DNA of 64,000 nucleotides from Undaria pinnatifida. Taxonomy: Eukaryota > Sar > Phaeophyceae > Laminariales > Alariaceae. Below are positions 12,001-22,800 of the stretch, piece after piece. The notes below the pieces were generated by a model. It was not told the DNA's origin and searched no databases. It saw nothing but the letters and a program-made list of their open reading frames with translations. The position numbers were made by a program, and so were the translations under genes. The DNA lies in the NCBI GenBank assembly GCA_012845835.1, contig JABAKD010000023.1:2739197-2803196 (forward strand), written 5' to 3'. Numbering within the stretch: position 1 is the stretch's first letter; every line of letters starts with the position of its first letter.

Positions 12001-13080
12001 CCCCACTGATATGACGCTTGTCCACGCTCCCATCTACTGCGCGGGATTTCGTCCGGCTGTCCGAGAGCCTGTTCTCCAACACTGCCCTCAACTCTCCATG
12101 CTATTGGCAACCAGGGGGTGTCGTGGGAGGCTCGGATAAACATGAATCGTGTTTCTCTCCACGCAGTGCCTACTGCCTCCCGCGGCATCTTGAGCCCAGG
12201 CTGTGCGGGAACGGTGGAACAACCAGGAGACGCGTGCGCGCGGTGTTTAGACATTAAGGGCAAGAAGGCTTACAGGGTTTAGTGCCCGAGCGCGGCGCTC
12301 GCCCACCAAAGGTTATTTCTGACTACATTGACCACCTTGCATATTGACGCAAGGATTTACATACCTAAACAGCCTAAGGTACTATTTGAAATCCCTTGCT
12401 CTCGCAATGTTGGCTTGCTCGTGCCAAGCCTCTTTGTTGACGCAAGAGTGTGAAATGAACCATCCGCAGGGGCACAGCTTGTGGTAGGGGTCCTTTTCTT
12501 CCATAAACAAACGTTTTTGGCACAGCCAAGAAACGAACCACCAAGCAGGAAACAAAGCAAAAAAAAATACAAACCTGGAAAAAATATTTTTTTATGGGCC
12601 TCGGGGAAGGGGGGGGAGGTGAGGGTAGGTGTGCGGGATACCTTTCCTTGTGGGCCCTCAATTGATGTGTTGTTTTTGTGTGCGTATCAGGTGGTAGGTA
12701 GAGTTCAGTAGAATCGTTATCTCACCTGAAGAGTTCAAGTCGGTTTTCGTTCTTAAGATACGATAGGAGATTTGATGCTCGATTGCCTGATGATTTGGTC
12801 AGTGCACTACTAAAAACTGAATTTTTCTGTCGTATATAATACGAGTTGGCAATTTGGTTTCTTCCCAATTAGCCATTTTTTATCAGTTTCAAGGTGTTGA
12901 GAAAAGAATGGTTACAACTGAAAATATTTCTTTTGATATTGGTTTAGAAAAAGATCACGGTACTGATTGGTGTATTAGCAGTCTGTCCTTTATAGCTCGT
13001 ACTTGGAACGAGGTACTGGTGGTTATGTATTGGTTGTCCTCATGAACATGGCGGTTATGATCCATCATATTGATATTATA
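9031..13080. other. Region without a recognisable gene
   Basis: Open frames here are at most 183 codons, overlap on both strands, and are biased by trinucleotide runs (CAGCAG near 10990-11030, GGCGGC near 11645) or homopolymers. None shows a domain I recognise. Short Ser/Pro-rich frames at 11518-12263 on the minus strand reflect a CGGGAG/GGGCGG-type composition. An unseen small exon cannot be excluded, but no splice-consistent series was found by eye. Confidence 0.4.
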
Positions 13081-13086
13081 AAAAAA

Positions 13087-13155
13087 TTACACTCCAGCTG
13101 TGAAATCGAAGATTTTTTCGAAAAATTTCTTTGCCAGCTGTGTGTGATACGAGCT
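13087..13155 (+). repeat. Family A head, short fragment
   Basis: ACACTCCAGCTGTGAAATCG followed by AAGATTTTTTCGAAA and CCAGCTGTGTGTGATAC matches the first 70 bp of the family A head, then similarity ends. It is a truncated copy. Confidence 0.65.
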
Positions 13156-13679
13156 GAGCCGGCTGTCAAACTAACATTCCTTGTTCCAGCCATAGAATTC
13201 CAACCACTGGGAGCTCGATGTTACTGAAAACATTGCTGGAATCGGCCAATCAACGCGCGTATGCACAACCACGTGTCTTTGCTACAGAGCAGGGTCCAAC
13301 GTTTAGAAACTTCACGGCATCATATCGTGCTGGATTTGGGTGAGGTGAAAATGTCGTTTTTTTTCATTTTTTTTTATTTTTGTTCGCGGCAAATTTGGTT
13401 TGCTTCGCTGTCGCCACATGATCACACTGGTGCTGCCTCACACACACGCGACAGAGACCACCAACCAAGCAGGGATGGCTGTGAACCTCTCTACCTAGAG
13501 TGTTTCAGGATACGAGCACCGGGAAGTGGCGCCGGCGTTTGTTGTACACGCGCGCACGTGGCCAGAAGCCGGGAGACGCAAGGAGTCAACACGGTTTAAC
13601 TCCACGGGCAGACGCGGAGAACGCTGCAGAGACAGCTGGCGACGGAGCTACGTACAACATACAAGCTCGTACGTACATA

Positions 13680-13800
13680 CTTTTTCGTTTTCTTTCATTT
13701 TCTTTTCTTTTCTTTTCTTTCCTTTGTCCCTTCTTTTCTTTGTGTCTTTTCTCTAATTGACTTACGCCTGTCGTGCGTATGCGTAGTGATTGATACTACG
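13680..13800 (+). repeat. Dispersed repeat family G, copy 2
   Basis: A TTTTCTTTTCTTTTC polypyrimidine tract is followed by AATTGACTTACGCCTGTCG, TGCGTATGCGTAGTGATTG and a GATAC end. This is the reverse complement of the left edge of the window and matches 30725-30835. Confidence 0.7.
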
Positions 13801-13847
13801 CGTAATATATACGTGGTAGTCTTCGTTGGATGGCAATTAGAATATTG

Positions 13848-14025
13848 TAGATGGCCCTATACAGTGCGGGTCATATAGTGCGGGTGTCCGATATTGTGCG
13901 GGTTAAATCGTTCACCACAATATAGACCCTTATATAGTGGCCGGTTTTTATATAGTGCGGGTACCCGGTATCTAGTGCGGGTAAATTTTCGTGACACATA
14001 CCCGCACTATATAGGGCCACCTACT
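13848..14025. mobile_element. Small TIR element (MITE-like) made of ATATAGTGCGGGT motifs
   Basis: The ends are inverted. The left reads TAGATGGCCCTATACAGTGC; the right, on the opposite strand, reads TAGGTGGCCCTATATAGTGC, both continuing with GGGT. Between them the motif (A)TATAGTGCGGGT or close variants recurs about five more times, as in CATATAGTGCGGGTGTCC, TATATAGTGCGGGTACCC and ATCTAGTGCGGGTAAA, with spacers. At about 178 bp and without a coding frame it fits a non-autonomous DNA transposon. No clear target-site duplication was identified. Confidence 0.65.
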
Positions 14026-14960
14026 GTAGCTGGTTTCTTCAGGCGTGAGTAATGAGACGTATCACCGGCATGGACCTGACACATTGCAGACTGACTCCCG
14101 ATTTCATTTTTCATGTTTATGGTGGAGGCATGAGTTGCGTCAGCGCTGTGATATATGCGTGTACCGCCTCGGGCTGTGTGTGTGTTTTCCCTGGGGTATT
14201 TTCAGCTGCAGAGTGACTTCAGCCTGTCCTGTGAACACGGACTTGATTTTGCGAGTTCATGTGAGAACAACAACAACATAATACGTCGACTTCGCTCTCT
14301 GAACGCATTTATCAAATAATTTTGTCTCGCTCCGCAAACACGGCTGCTTTCGAGTGTCTTTTGGTTGGATGTGGTCGCTATTCTGTCTTCAACACAAAAA
14401 GGAAATATCGGACAAGATCTTGAGCAGATTTGAGCCGGTGCGTACGGCGATTATTTGCGCGTACAAAGCGCAAATCACATGTGTTTTTGATGAAATTTTG
14501 AGAAGTGGTCTGCAAGACACATAGTCTACAAGCTGGGCCGGCCAAGAAACCCAATATCCGTCAGTCGGGTAAATCTTTCGAACGACAGTGACCCACTGCA
14601 AACTGAGCATATCCTCGTAATCAGCTAGATACGGTGGTCATTTTAAGCCCTCCAGCTTAAGAATCTGCCCAGTCGGTTATGAAAAAAAGTGGTTGCTACT
14701 CACGTCTCCTAGTTCGAGCATCTTCTTCATGATTTGTTTGTGTGGCTTCTTCTAAAATTTGTCGAAATACAACGTGGATGGAATTGATTGGCCTGATTTT
14801 TCTCGGCATGTAGATCTTGAGACGAGGAGTAGGGACATTTGCGTTTCATTTCATGGGTCACTTTAGTTCGAAAGCTATGGATGAATCCCTGAAATATGTG
14901 TAAATATGCATGCAGAGGCCCTTCGGTAGAAACTTGGCCATGCACATCTCAATTTTCAAA
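14026..14960. other. No recognisable gene
   Basis: Only short open frames are present (for example 14389-14610 on the minus strand) and none has a recognisable motif. Nothing else is seen. Confidence 0.4.
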
Positions 14961-15185
14961 GTTCGGACCTGAAATTTTGACACGTGATTCGGACTTAGCT
15001 CACCAAAACAGTACTTACTTGGCATACTCAAAAAAAAATAAAGATGGCTGACATATGGCTGGCTAAACGTTTTCCAAAATCATGAAATAAATGAAAAGTC
15101 AACAGATTTTTTTTTTTGAGTTCGCCTAGTAGTACTGTTTTGGTGAGCTTGGTCCAAATCACGTGTCAAAATTTCAGGTCCGAAC
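14961..15185. repeat. 55-bp near-perfect inverted repeat with 115-bp loop
   Basis: The arm 14961-15015 begins GTTCGGACCTGAAATTTTGA and ends CACCAAAACAGTACT. The arm 15131-15185 is its reverse complement with a few mismatches, starting AGTACTGTTTTGGTGAGC and ending CAAAATTTCAGGTCCGAAC. The loop carries an A-run and a T-run. It may be a foldback or MITE-type element, or a hairpin RNA source. No coding frame spans it. Confidence 0.85.
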
Positions 15186-16040
15186 TCGTAAAAATGAGCG
15201 CAGCACAGCGATATTGGCGCGTATGAAGATAATGCCTGTGGGTCTTTGGTCTTTTTTTATTTCTTATTTTTTCACGAATAATCCAAATTTCGAAAATCCT
15301 CCATCGGGCTTAACTCGGCTTAAGAACAACAAAAATAACCATAGCTGTCAGTGTCGTATATTATACCTGCTGTGCAACAGGTTGTGAACTTTTCTTGAGA
15401 AAAAAAAACATGAATTAATTGGGCTGTGGAGCCTCGGCTGAACACACTCCTCACCCTTTTGGCCGGCCCAGCTCGTACGCGCACCACAACAAGATTTGGA
15501 CAGGCAAACGTTGTCCCATATTCACGGTCCTGTCCCGTTGTGGAAAAAAATTCTGTTTAATTTCACCGTCCCGTCTCGTCGTAAAAATCTACCCAGTAGA
15601 AATTCGCCGTCCCATCCCGTTGATTAGCTTTTCAATCACGGGCAGTAGTGCTGTACTGTCTCGTCTTGACAACCTGTTTGGTCTTCATTTTGCCGCCCCG
15701 TCCCCTCGCGTCTTAAACAAATTTCCTTCCAAACAAGAAAATACAGTTCCGTCCCATGTCGTCTCGGTTATCAGATACTACATTGATAAAAGCCTTTAAA
15801 AATTCTTTGAGAAATATTGTCATCGCGGTGAAGAGGTGCATTATTAGGTAGGTATTCAGTTGGTATGACGATTTCTGGCTTTCGGAGTTAAAGAAGCGCA
15901 TGTCCAAATTCAAAGGGTCCTCGATTTTAAACGCGTGTTGAGAGCTTGGCATGAACTTGACCATAAACCAGACAGAGCTGGGCTGGTTGGACAAAATTGC
16001 GAATTACAGCAGGACGAACGTGTTTCATGTGGCTTGTGTT
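15186..16040. other. No recognisable gene
   Basis: Part of this stretch (15500-15740) repeats TCCCGT.C-type words (CCTGTCCCGTTG, CCGTCCCGTCTCGTCG, CCGTCCCATCCCGTTG, CCCCGTCCCCTCGCG) at intervals of roughly 45-60 bp, suggesting a decayed minisatellite. No domain or splice-consistent exon was recognised. Confidence 0.4.
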
Positions 16041-16712
16041 GAGGTATAAGTGGGGTATTATTAATAGTCCGTTTGACCGCTTGCGAAAGGTTAAAGAATA
16101 GCTTACCCAAACTAAGCCTTATAACACTTTCCCCCCCCTGAAACGGCGGGAGAGCAGGTCGGCCAGATGTACAGCGGACCTCTGTCAATATCGAAGCCGT
16201 TTCATTTTTCCTGGGGATACCAGGGAGAGTATTTTTCAAGTTCGACATGGGGAAAATCTGGAAAGCTTATTATTGTGGATGGTGGGGATCGAACCCACGA
16301 CCCAAAAACTCATGGTCTGTCGACGACGCCATTTGTTAACATACTAGTGGGGTAGTAGTCCGTTTGGGCACTTGGGAAAGGTTAACCAATAGCTATCCCA
16401 AACTAAGCCTTAAATCATTCATCCCCCCTGAAACGTCGGGATAGCAGGTCGGACGGCAATACGGGCGGACCTCTGTCAATATCCAAGCCGTTTCATTTCC
16501 TGGGGATACCAGGGAGAGTATTTTTCAAGTTCGGCACAAGGAAATTCAGAAAACTTTATTATTGTGAATAGTGGGGATCGAACCCACGACCCACAAACCT
16601 ATGGTCTGTCGACGACGCCATTTGTTACGGTGGTTTGTGGGGTATTAGTCCGGTTGACCACTTGCAAAAAGTTAACCAATGGCTTACCGGAACTAAGCCT
16701 TATAACACTTGG
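16041..16712 (-). repeat. SINE-like family 2, tandem array of about 2.3 copies
   Basis: Two units of about 293 bp (16041-16345 and 16348-16640) plus a partial third (to 16712) follow head to tail. Read on the minus strand, each carries ATGGCGTCGTCGACAGACC (A-box-like) and, about 20 bases on, a perfect B-box-like GGGTTCGATCCCCAC. CTCCCTGGTATCCCCAGG and AGGTCCGCCC-like stretches follow, then a 3' part with GGCTTAGTTTGGG.TA. A plus-strand copy lies at 24925-25420. The tRNA-like boxes suggest a SINE origin. The tandem arrangement is unusual for a SINE. Confidence 0.7.
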
Positions 16713-16869
16713 CTTTTGAGTAGAGGAGTCACATATTAGTTAGTTGATGTTTGGGTCATGTAAATATTTCATTCCTGAATTTCTAACGACTAAAGACCAC
16801 GGAGTTGAACAGTCGTTCCTTTCCTAATTTTACGGTCGTTGAACAACAATTCTTCGGCGTTCCTACAAT

Positions 16870-18060
16870 TTAGGAATGAGAACTTGTATGTGGGGAGAAG
16901 AAGAGGTTGCAACAAGTTCGTCAGGTTCGACGTCAATGAATCCTGAGAGCAAGGAAGGGGGGGAGGGGGTGGGGGGCGGGACTGGCGGGGCAGCTCTATC
17001 TGTGCGTGGAAATTTTAAATCCTATCCTGTAAGTCGTACAACCATTGAGGAGACGGCGGAGCGTTCGAGGGGTGGGGGTCGGGGTGGGGAGAATCAGGTT
17101 GGAGGGGGGGGGGGGGAGGAGGGGCCAAAGGGTGTTTATTCAATATGTGTAGGTCGCATAGATGTAGGGGTTTGCTGTACGCGTGGTGGTAAGTCCAGAC
17201 GATGGTGCGGGTGGTGGGGAAGGAGGGGCGTTGGGAGGGGGGGGGACTGCAGCAGCGGCATGGATGGCTCTTGAAATGTGATGATGTGATATGAAGTGCG
17301 TGGAAGTATTTCTATCTCTGTCATATTTCGATGTTAGGTGGGGCGTTTGGCTAAACGGGACCGGGATGAAATATGGGCGAGGGGAGGGGGGAGAAGGGTT
17401 ACAAGAGGTTTAGGTAACACGTAGAATAAAAATACAATACGCTCCAGCTGTGAGATCGAAAATTTGGTTGATACTCAATGAAAGCTTGTGTGTGATACTC
17501 CGATCACACGTATTTCGAATTTATATAGAGGTTTCTATACCCGTGGTGCTAGGCGATCGTGCGGGTGGGGAGGAAGGAGGGGGCGTTGTGGGGGGGGGGG
17601 GGGGGGGGTAATGAAAGCTGCGTCATGAATGGCTAGAAAGATATTGACGTGATATTTATTCGGTGGAAGTATTTATTACTCTGGCCGATCTCGATTGTAG
17701 GCGGGGAGTTTGAACAAAAACGATCGGGGTGGAGGGGGGGGAGAGGGTGAGCGGGCCGAGCATGCGCGGAAACTATGTGCCCTTGTAGGAGATAAATCTG
17801 ACGGTTGTAGCAAGAAGACATCCCTTTATATCACCTGCCTGATATTGTATATTATTGTATTAGATTTGATGTTAGATGGCCAGAAAGATAATGAGGTATA
17901 TCAGCCGGCTAATGGTGTTTACTACCATGGCAGATCTTGGTTTTAGGTGGGGTGTTTGAACAAGAGGGACCAGGGGGCGGGGCGGGACCCTTCAAAAGGA
18001 TTAAGATTGTAGCACGAAGGCATCCCTTTGTGTCACCTGCCTAGTATTGCTTAATATTCA
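16870..18060 (+). repeat. Composite repeat family A, body modules and a diverged head
   Basis: G-rich tracts alternate with family A body modules: CGTGGAAATTTTAAATCCTA, CCTGTAAGTCG, GTCGCATAGATGTAGGGGTT, GGATGGCTCTTGAAATGTGA and GGTGGGGCGTTTGG. A diverged head is at 17437-17520 (CGCTCCAGCTGTGAGATCG, TGTGTGTGATACTCCGATCA). All G-tracts are on the same strand as the head. Non-coding: the 132-codon frame at 16876-17274 is a Gly-rich reading of the G-tracts. Confidence 0.75.
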
Positions 18061-18189
18061 AGAAGATTTTATGTTAGATGTGGTATGTAACACACTCTTT
18101 AGGTGTGGTTTGTTGATGTACATGGATTGCAAGATATAACATACAGCCATGTAGTTACGATTATGTTCTGACGTCGCTAATTTTATTAT

Positions 18190-19080
18190 AATAAATGAGA
18201 ATACACTCTTGCTGTGAGATCGAAGATTATGTGGAAACTAATCTTTGCAAGCTGTGTGTGATACTTCGATCGCGCGTATTACGGGTTGTGTGTCCTCATT
18301 AAAGATATAGGTGGACGACTCCCCTTGCAAATACGACAGTGTAGCTATCGTGGTCAACAGGGTGATGTTAGTCAGTCCGTGCGCGGAAACTATGAAACCC
18401 GTTTCTGAGGGGGACAAAATGTGACAGCTGTGGAAAGAAATGAATCTTTTTATCAAGTGACTCCTGTGAGTTGAATAACCGGTAGGGAAGGGCGGAGTTT
18501 TGAAGAGCGTGGGGGCCTGGTTTTGATCAAAAGGGAGCGGGGTTGGGGTGGGGGGGGGGCGGGGGAGGGGAAGGGGAAAGGTGGGTTGGGTGGAAGGGGG
18601 GGGGGGGGCAGCTTAATTCGTGCGTGGAAACTACAAATCCTTCATGGGGATAAATATGACGGCTTTGGTAAATTCACCAGTCTATCATTGGCGGGGGGTT
18701 GGGGCGTGGGCGGGGGCGGATGGGGCATCTTAATCTGGGCGTGGAAACTATTCATTCTTTCAAGTGGGGGGGTGGGGGGGGGGGGAAGAAGGGCTTAAGG
18801 TGACACAGATTTAGGGGTTTTCCGTACGTGTGGTGCTAGGTCAAGGCGATGGTGCGGGTGGTGGGGAATGTAAAGGCGTTGGGGGCGCGGGGGGGGGAGG
18901 GGAAGGAAGCAGCGGTAGGATGGCTCTAGAAAGATAATGAGGTGATATCCAGTGCGTGGAAGTGTTTAAAGCTCTGGCGGATTTCAATACTAGGTGGGGC
19001 GTTTGAGCAAGGAAGAGCGGGGCGGGGGGGGGGGGGGGCGGGAAGGGTTTTTTAAGAGGTTTATTATGAAAGAGATACAT
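18190..19080 (+). repeat. Composite repeat family A, near-complete copy
   Basis: The head (AATACACTCTTGCTGTGAG, GATCGCGCGTATTACGGG, CTCCCCTTGCAAATACGACA, GTGTAGCTATCGTGG, GTCAACAGGGTGATGTTAG, GCGCGGAAACTATGAAACCC) is followed by GGGGGACAAAATGTGACAGC, a G-tract, a GTGGAAACTACAAATCC module, a second G-tract, and a terminal module (GGCTCTAGAAAGATAATGAG, GATTTCAATACTAGGTGGG). Non-coding. Confidence 0.85.
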
Positions 19081-19700
19081 GTTGCATGTGGCACTCAAGA
19101 AAAGCTCAATGAATATATAAATCCACAAGTTCTATTTCCCTACCCATCAAGCTCTCCACCACCGCACCTATTGTTGCAACGACATTGCCTGCAACGCTCT
19201 CAAGAGCCAGGGAACATGCATACTCGTATTTTTGCGTTCTTCATTGGTTGTCTTCCCTCTGGGTCCTTTTCTCGTTTTCGGTTTGACAACTATACCAATA
19301 CCGCCGATCAGAAATTGCCATGACAAACAGGCACACAGCACAGCACAGGGCAATTGGCTCTGCACAAGTAGCTTTTGGCAGTATCGTATTACTAGTTGCA
19401 CCAAATCAAGGGCCTTTTCTTCCTTCCCCCTTCGCATATAGTGAAAATATGGTTTGCGCAAGGGCAGCGAGCGGCGTCAGCAGCCCGGAAAGCGGAGCTC
19501 CTTCCCATGTATTCAAATGTCCGTTTTCGAAGGAATCCAACAATGAGGTCCAAAACCGTTATTTTCAACCGTGCGTCACCACCCATTTTTCCATATGTGC
19601 GCGCTTAGGTATGTACTTCTTGACGTGGGCGACCCACTAACGAACGCGATTGTGTCGTTGTTTCCGTTCGTTTCTTCTGTGTTCCAGGTGACCTGTGCAG

Positions 19701-19842
19701 CGAATGGCTCCGTTTCCTTATCTGGCTATGCTGGCCATCATGGCATGTCTGGTTAGCTCAATGGTCGTCCAAATGAGCGTGTTCGCCTACGCTGGATACA
19801 TGGTGGAGCATCTGGGCGTTGTTGACAACAAGGACGAATCAG
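19701..19842 (+). CDS. MFS transporter exon 1 (TM1)
   Basis: It encodes a short N-terminus and the first helix (PYLAMLAIMACLVSSMVV), then FAYAGYMVEHLGVVDNKDES. The donor GTGATG follows at 19843, leaving phase 1. Two CAG acceptor-like sites (ending 19687 and 19700) precede it after a pyrimidine tract, so it may be the second exon, with ATG 19704 as start if the leader is untranslated. Confidence 0.8.
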
Positions 19843-22800
19843 GTGATGAAAAGAATAGAGATAATACTTGTCTTAGTACGCAGCGAAAAACGCCTGATAA
19901 CAGGTCGATAAGAAAGGAATGATTACTATTGCAAAAGTGTATGCGGAGGAGATCCGAGATCGGACATTTTGAACTTGGTGCGGACACCCCCCCTCATAAG
20001 CGAGAAACCCAACCCGTGTCGGCAAGAACATCTGCTTCTTAGTAGATGTCTTGTGCTGCTCTCTTCCAACAAACATGGCCAGAAAATTTTTTCTTCTTAG
20101 TTCTAGGAAAACGTAGGACTGATTGGCGTTGAAAAATATTCGCCACATTGTGGGACGGCAACAAAAAGCCCTGTGTTATTTCATTTTCCGTTTCTCAAGC
20201 AAAGGGGGATGGCGCCAGAATCGATCGGTGGTAAGGGCAGGTTTGACCATGAGTCATGTTCTAAAGGAGCCGCCTTAATGATGTATAAAGAAGTCGCTGG
20301 TTTTGAATCCAGCTCCCTGCCGTATTTCCTGAAGTTTGGTTCTCCTTCCCACTCCGGCATCCTCCCTCTATAGGCCTTTGCAAACAAGAAAAAATTAAAA
20401 CATGTATTTTTATAGCTTTCTTCCTCGTATCGAGCAGCCACGAAACGTTGGTTAAAGAATATTGCTGGTTTGGGGGGGATGGCTATCGTGAAACCAGTCC
20501 AATGAATAAATAGTAAACAGCCCTTCAAAAAACAATTGCCTCCATCTCCTCGGAATACGCCGTACGTCGGAAGAGATGGCACAGGTGTCAAAACACCCAC
20601 ATTTGCAGTAGTGGTGGACCATCGGCATGCACTCGTAAGCACCAAGGAACAGTACCTGCCAACCCAGCGGCATTCAATGGTAAGAACAAAGGAACACTAC
20701 CTGCCATTTGTTGTTCAGTACATCGGTCCCTGAGCTCTATACCGAGCGACAAAGGCTAGGGTAAGGGGACGCAAATTTTCGCTTGAAGGGTAGTCTAATT
20801 CGGCAACTCGGGTCTGGTCGCGCAAGCGCGAATTATTTTCCGTCGCGCATGAAGGCATTTCGTGCGTGTTCCTGACCGATTTCTCCGTGGCTCGTTACTT
20901 CGCTTAATCGGGCGTCACCATTGAACGGTTTAAGACGCCAACAATCACAAAAAAAAGGGCGGCACACGATAGTACTCACCCTACCATGGCCTTAATCTAG
21001 CCATGGGGCTCGTTGGTTATGTAGCTTATGTAGCGCTATCCCCTCGAACACTCAATCATGTATCAAAGATGTGTACTATAGTCGTATTAGTCAACAAAAC
21101 ATACCTGGTATGCTTTAGGGCTCGCAGTACCAACGATCGTCAGCATCGAGGCGAGATCCCCGGAGATCAATGATGTCGGAATCGGGTACTTCGATTTCGA
21201 AGTACGTGTACACTACTAGAGTATGTTCGGAGCCCTGTATTATTTGCACTCTCTGTCCAATACTATAAGGTCGCCGGAGTCGAAAGTCACCAACGCTGTG
21301 CGCCCCCCTACGGTAACCGGGCTCAAAGAGATCGGAAAATTGCGCTGTTGAAGCTTCTCGGGAGTGACATATCGCCTACACGTTGCGGTTCGAGTATCTC
21401 GCACGCATTCACATTAGTACAACACCCTTCACTCCAAACTTGTACCTGTGCCAGGGTACTACGCCGGTTTGATATCTTCGTCGTTCATGATCGGCCGTTT
21501 GTTCTCCTCGCATTTCTGGGGGATAGCGGCGGACACTTTGGGTCAGCGCTTGGTGCTGGTGTTCGGCATCGTTTCGACCACTATTCTTTCGGTGGTGTTC
21601 GGGTGTTCGACAACATTCACAGTCGCCTTTATTTCCAGGTGATGTGCAAAACGGGTTAAGTTAACAGTTGCAGCATTTTCTTCCTGTCATTGAACTTGAA
21701 GCCGGTTGTTACCAAAGACTTGGGCGCGGTTCGATGTGGGTTAGCAACCGCAATCTCTGCAAGACGGCCTTGAATATGTTAGACGTTTGATGGGTGCATT
21801 CGTCGATAGTCTGTTGTGACAAGAAGTATACCACGACAGCGTTGGTAGTTACGAAGACGATAACTCATCCATGGGGCCAGGTGTCAGATATTCGACTTCA
21901 TATGTGTGAGAGATACGCTACGATGTGGTTTGCTTCGCATGCATGGGTTACGGCGGGGTCTCGGTCTCACGACTGCCCTAAGCCCCCGCCAGACAATAAT
22001 GGTGATTATCAAACAGTGTAGAAGAGTCGAACAGGGATGATGCAACGGCACCGCGACAGCGCATGACGTCTTACTGCTGCAGTCAGTAACACCAGCCATT
22101 GTGTGTGCTGGGGCGGGTGTATTCAGTGCGTGCATGACCGTAGTTGTATGACCATAAACTCTCGCATCCCTACTATGCCGAGACGAAGCACGTTGGGGTT
22201 TCATCGATCAGACAGACATAGCCCGCACCAACTGCGAATCGCCGTGAGGTGTTGTTAGGCAAGTGGCATGAAGGACGTACCGATTCTGCATCCTTCCTAC
22301 AACCGCTCGAAAGAGCGACCTCGTCACCTTATTTCTACCTTTTTGCTTATGGATTACATCGCTAACGATTTACTAGGTTTTCTGATTGGTCCACTTCAGC
22401 GACGGCAAAGGGCATTAGTATGCAATTACCTCGTGGGTTCGTTACTATTTTGACACTACGTGATGCGATCATTCCCCTTGCCGGTAGTTACGGTTCTCTA
22501 CCCTGCACAATATATGACCTAACTGGATAACCATCATGGTGACCGCCAAAAACAAATGTAACGAAAAAACGGCACGCTGGTTGTGTTACTCCCAATGTGA
22601 TTCGCACGTTTTACAGCACCGTTGGCAAGTAACGGCAACCCCAATATACATACGTCGGTGCCAACCGAGGCCAAGTAACATTTATATCCATATATTTTGC
22701 GGAAGGGGCTGTGCGCCAGGGGGGGGGGAGGCATCATGTTGAAGCACGACGTTACACGCGTGAAATGATCTGCAAAAATGAAGGGGTTTACCGTGTCAAA

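Noticed and set aside
11518-12263. Overlapping 171- and 183-codon minus-strand frames
   Set aside because: They are low-complexity Ser/Pro/Arg readings of a G-rich plus strand, overlapping in two frames, with no domain.
16250-16330. A tRNA gene on the minus strand
   Set aside because: It has a good GGGTTCGATCCC box but no acceptor-stem pairing or anticodon arm, and the unit repeats as a 293-bp block.
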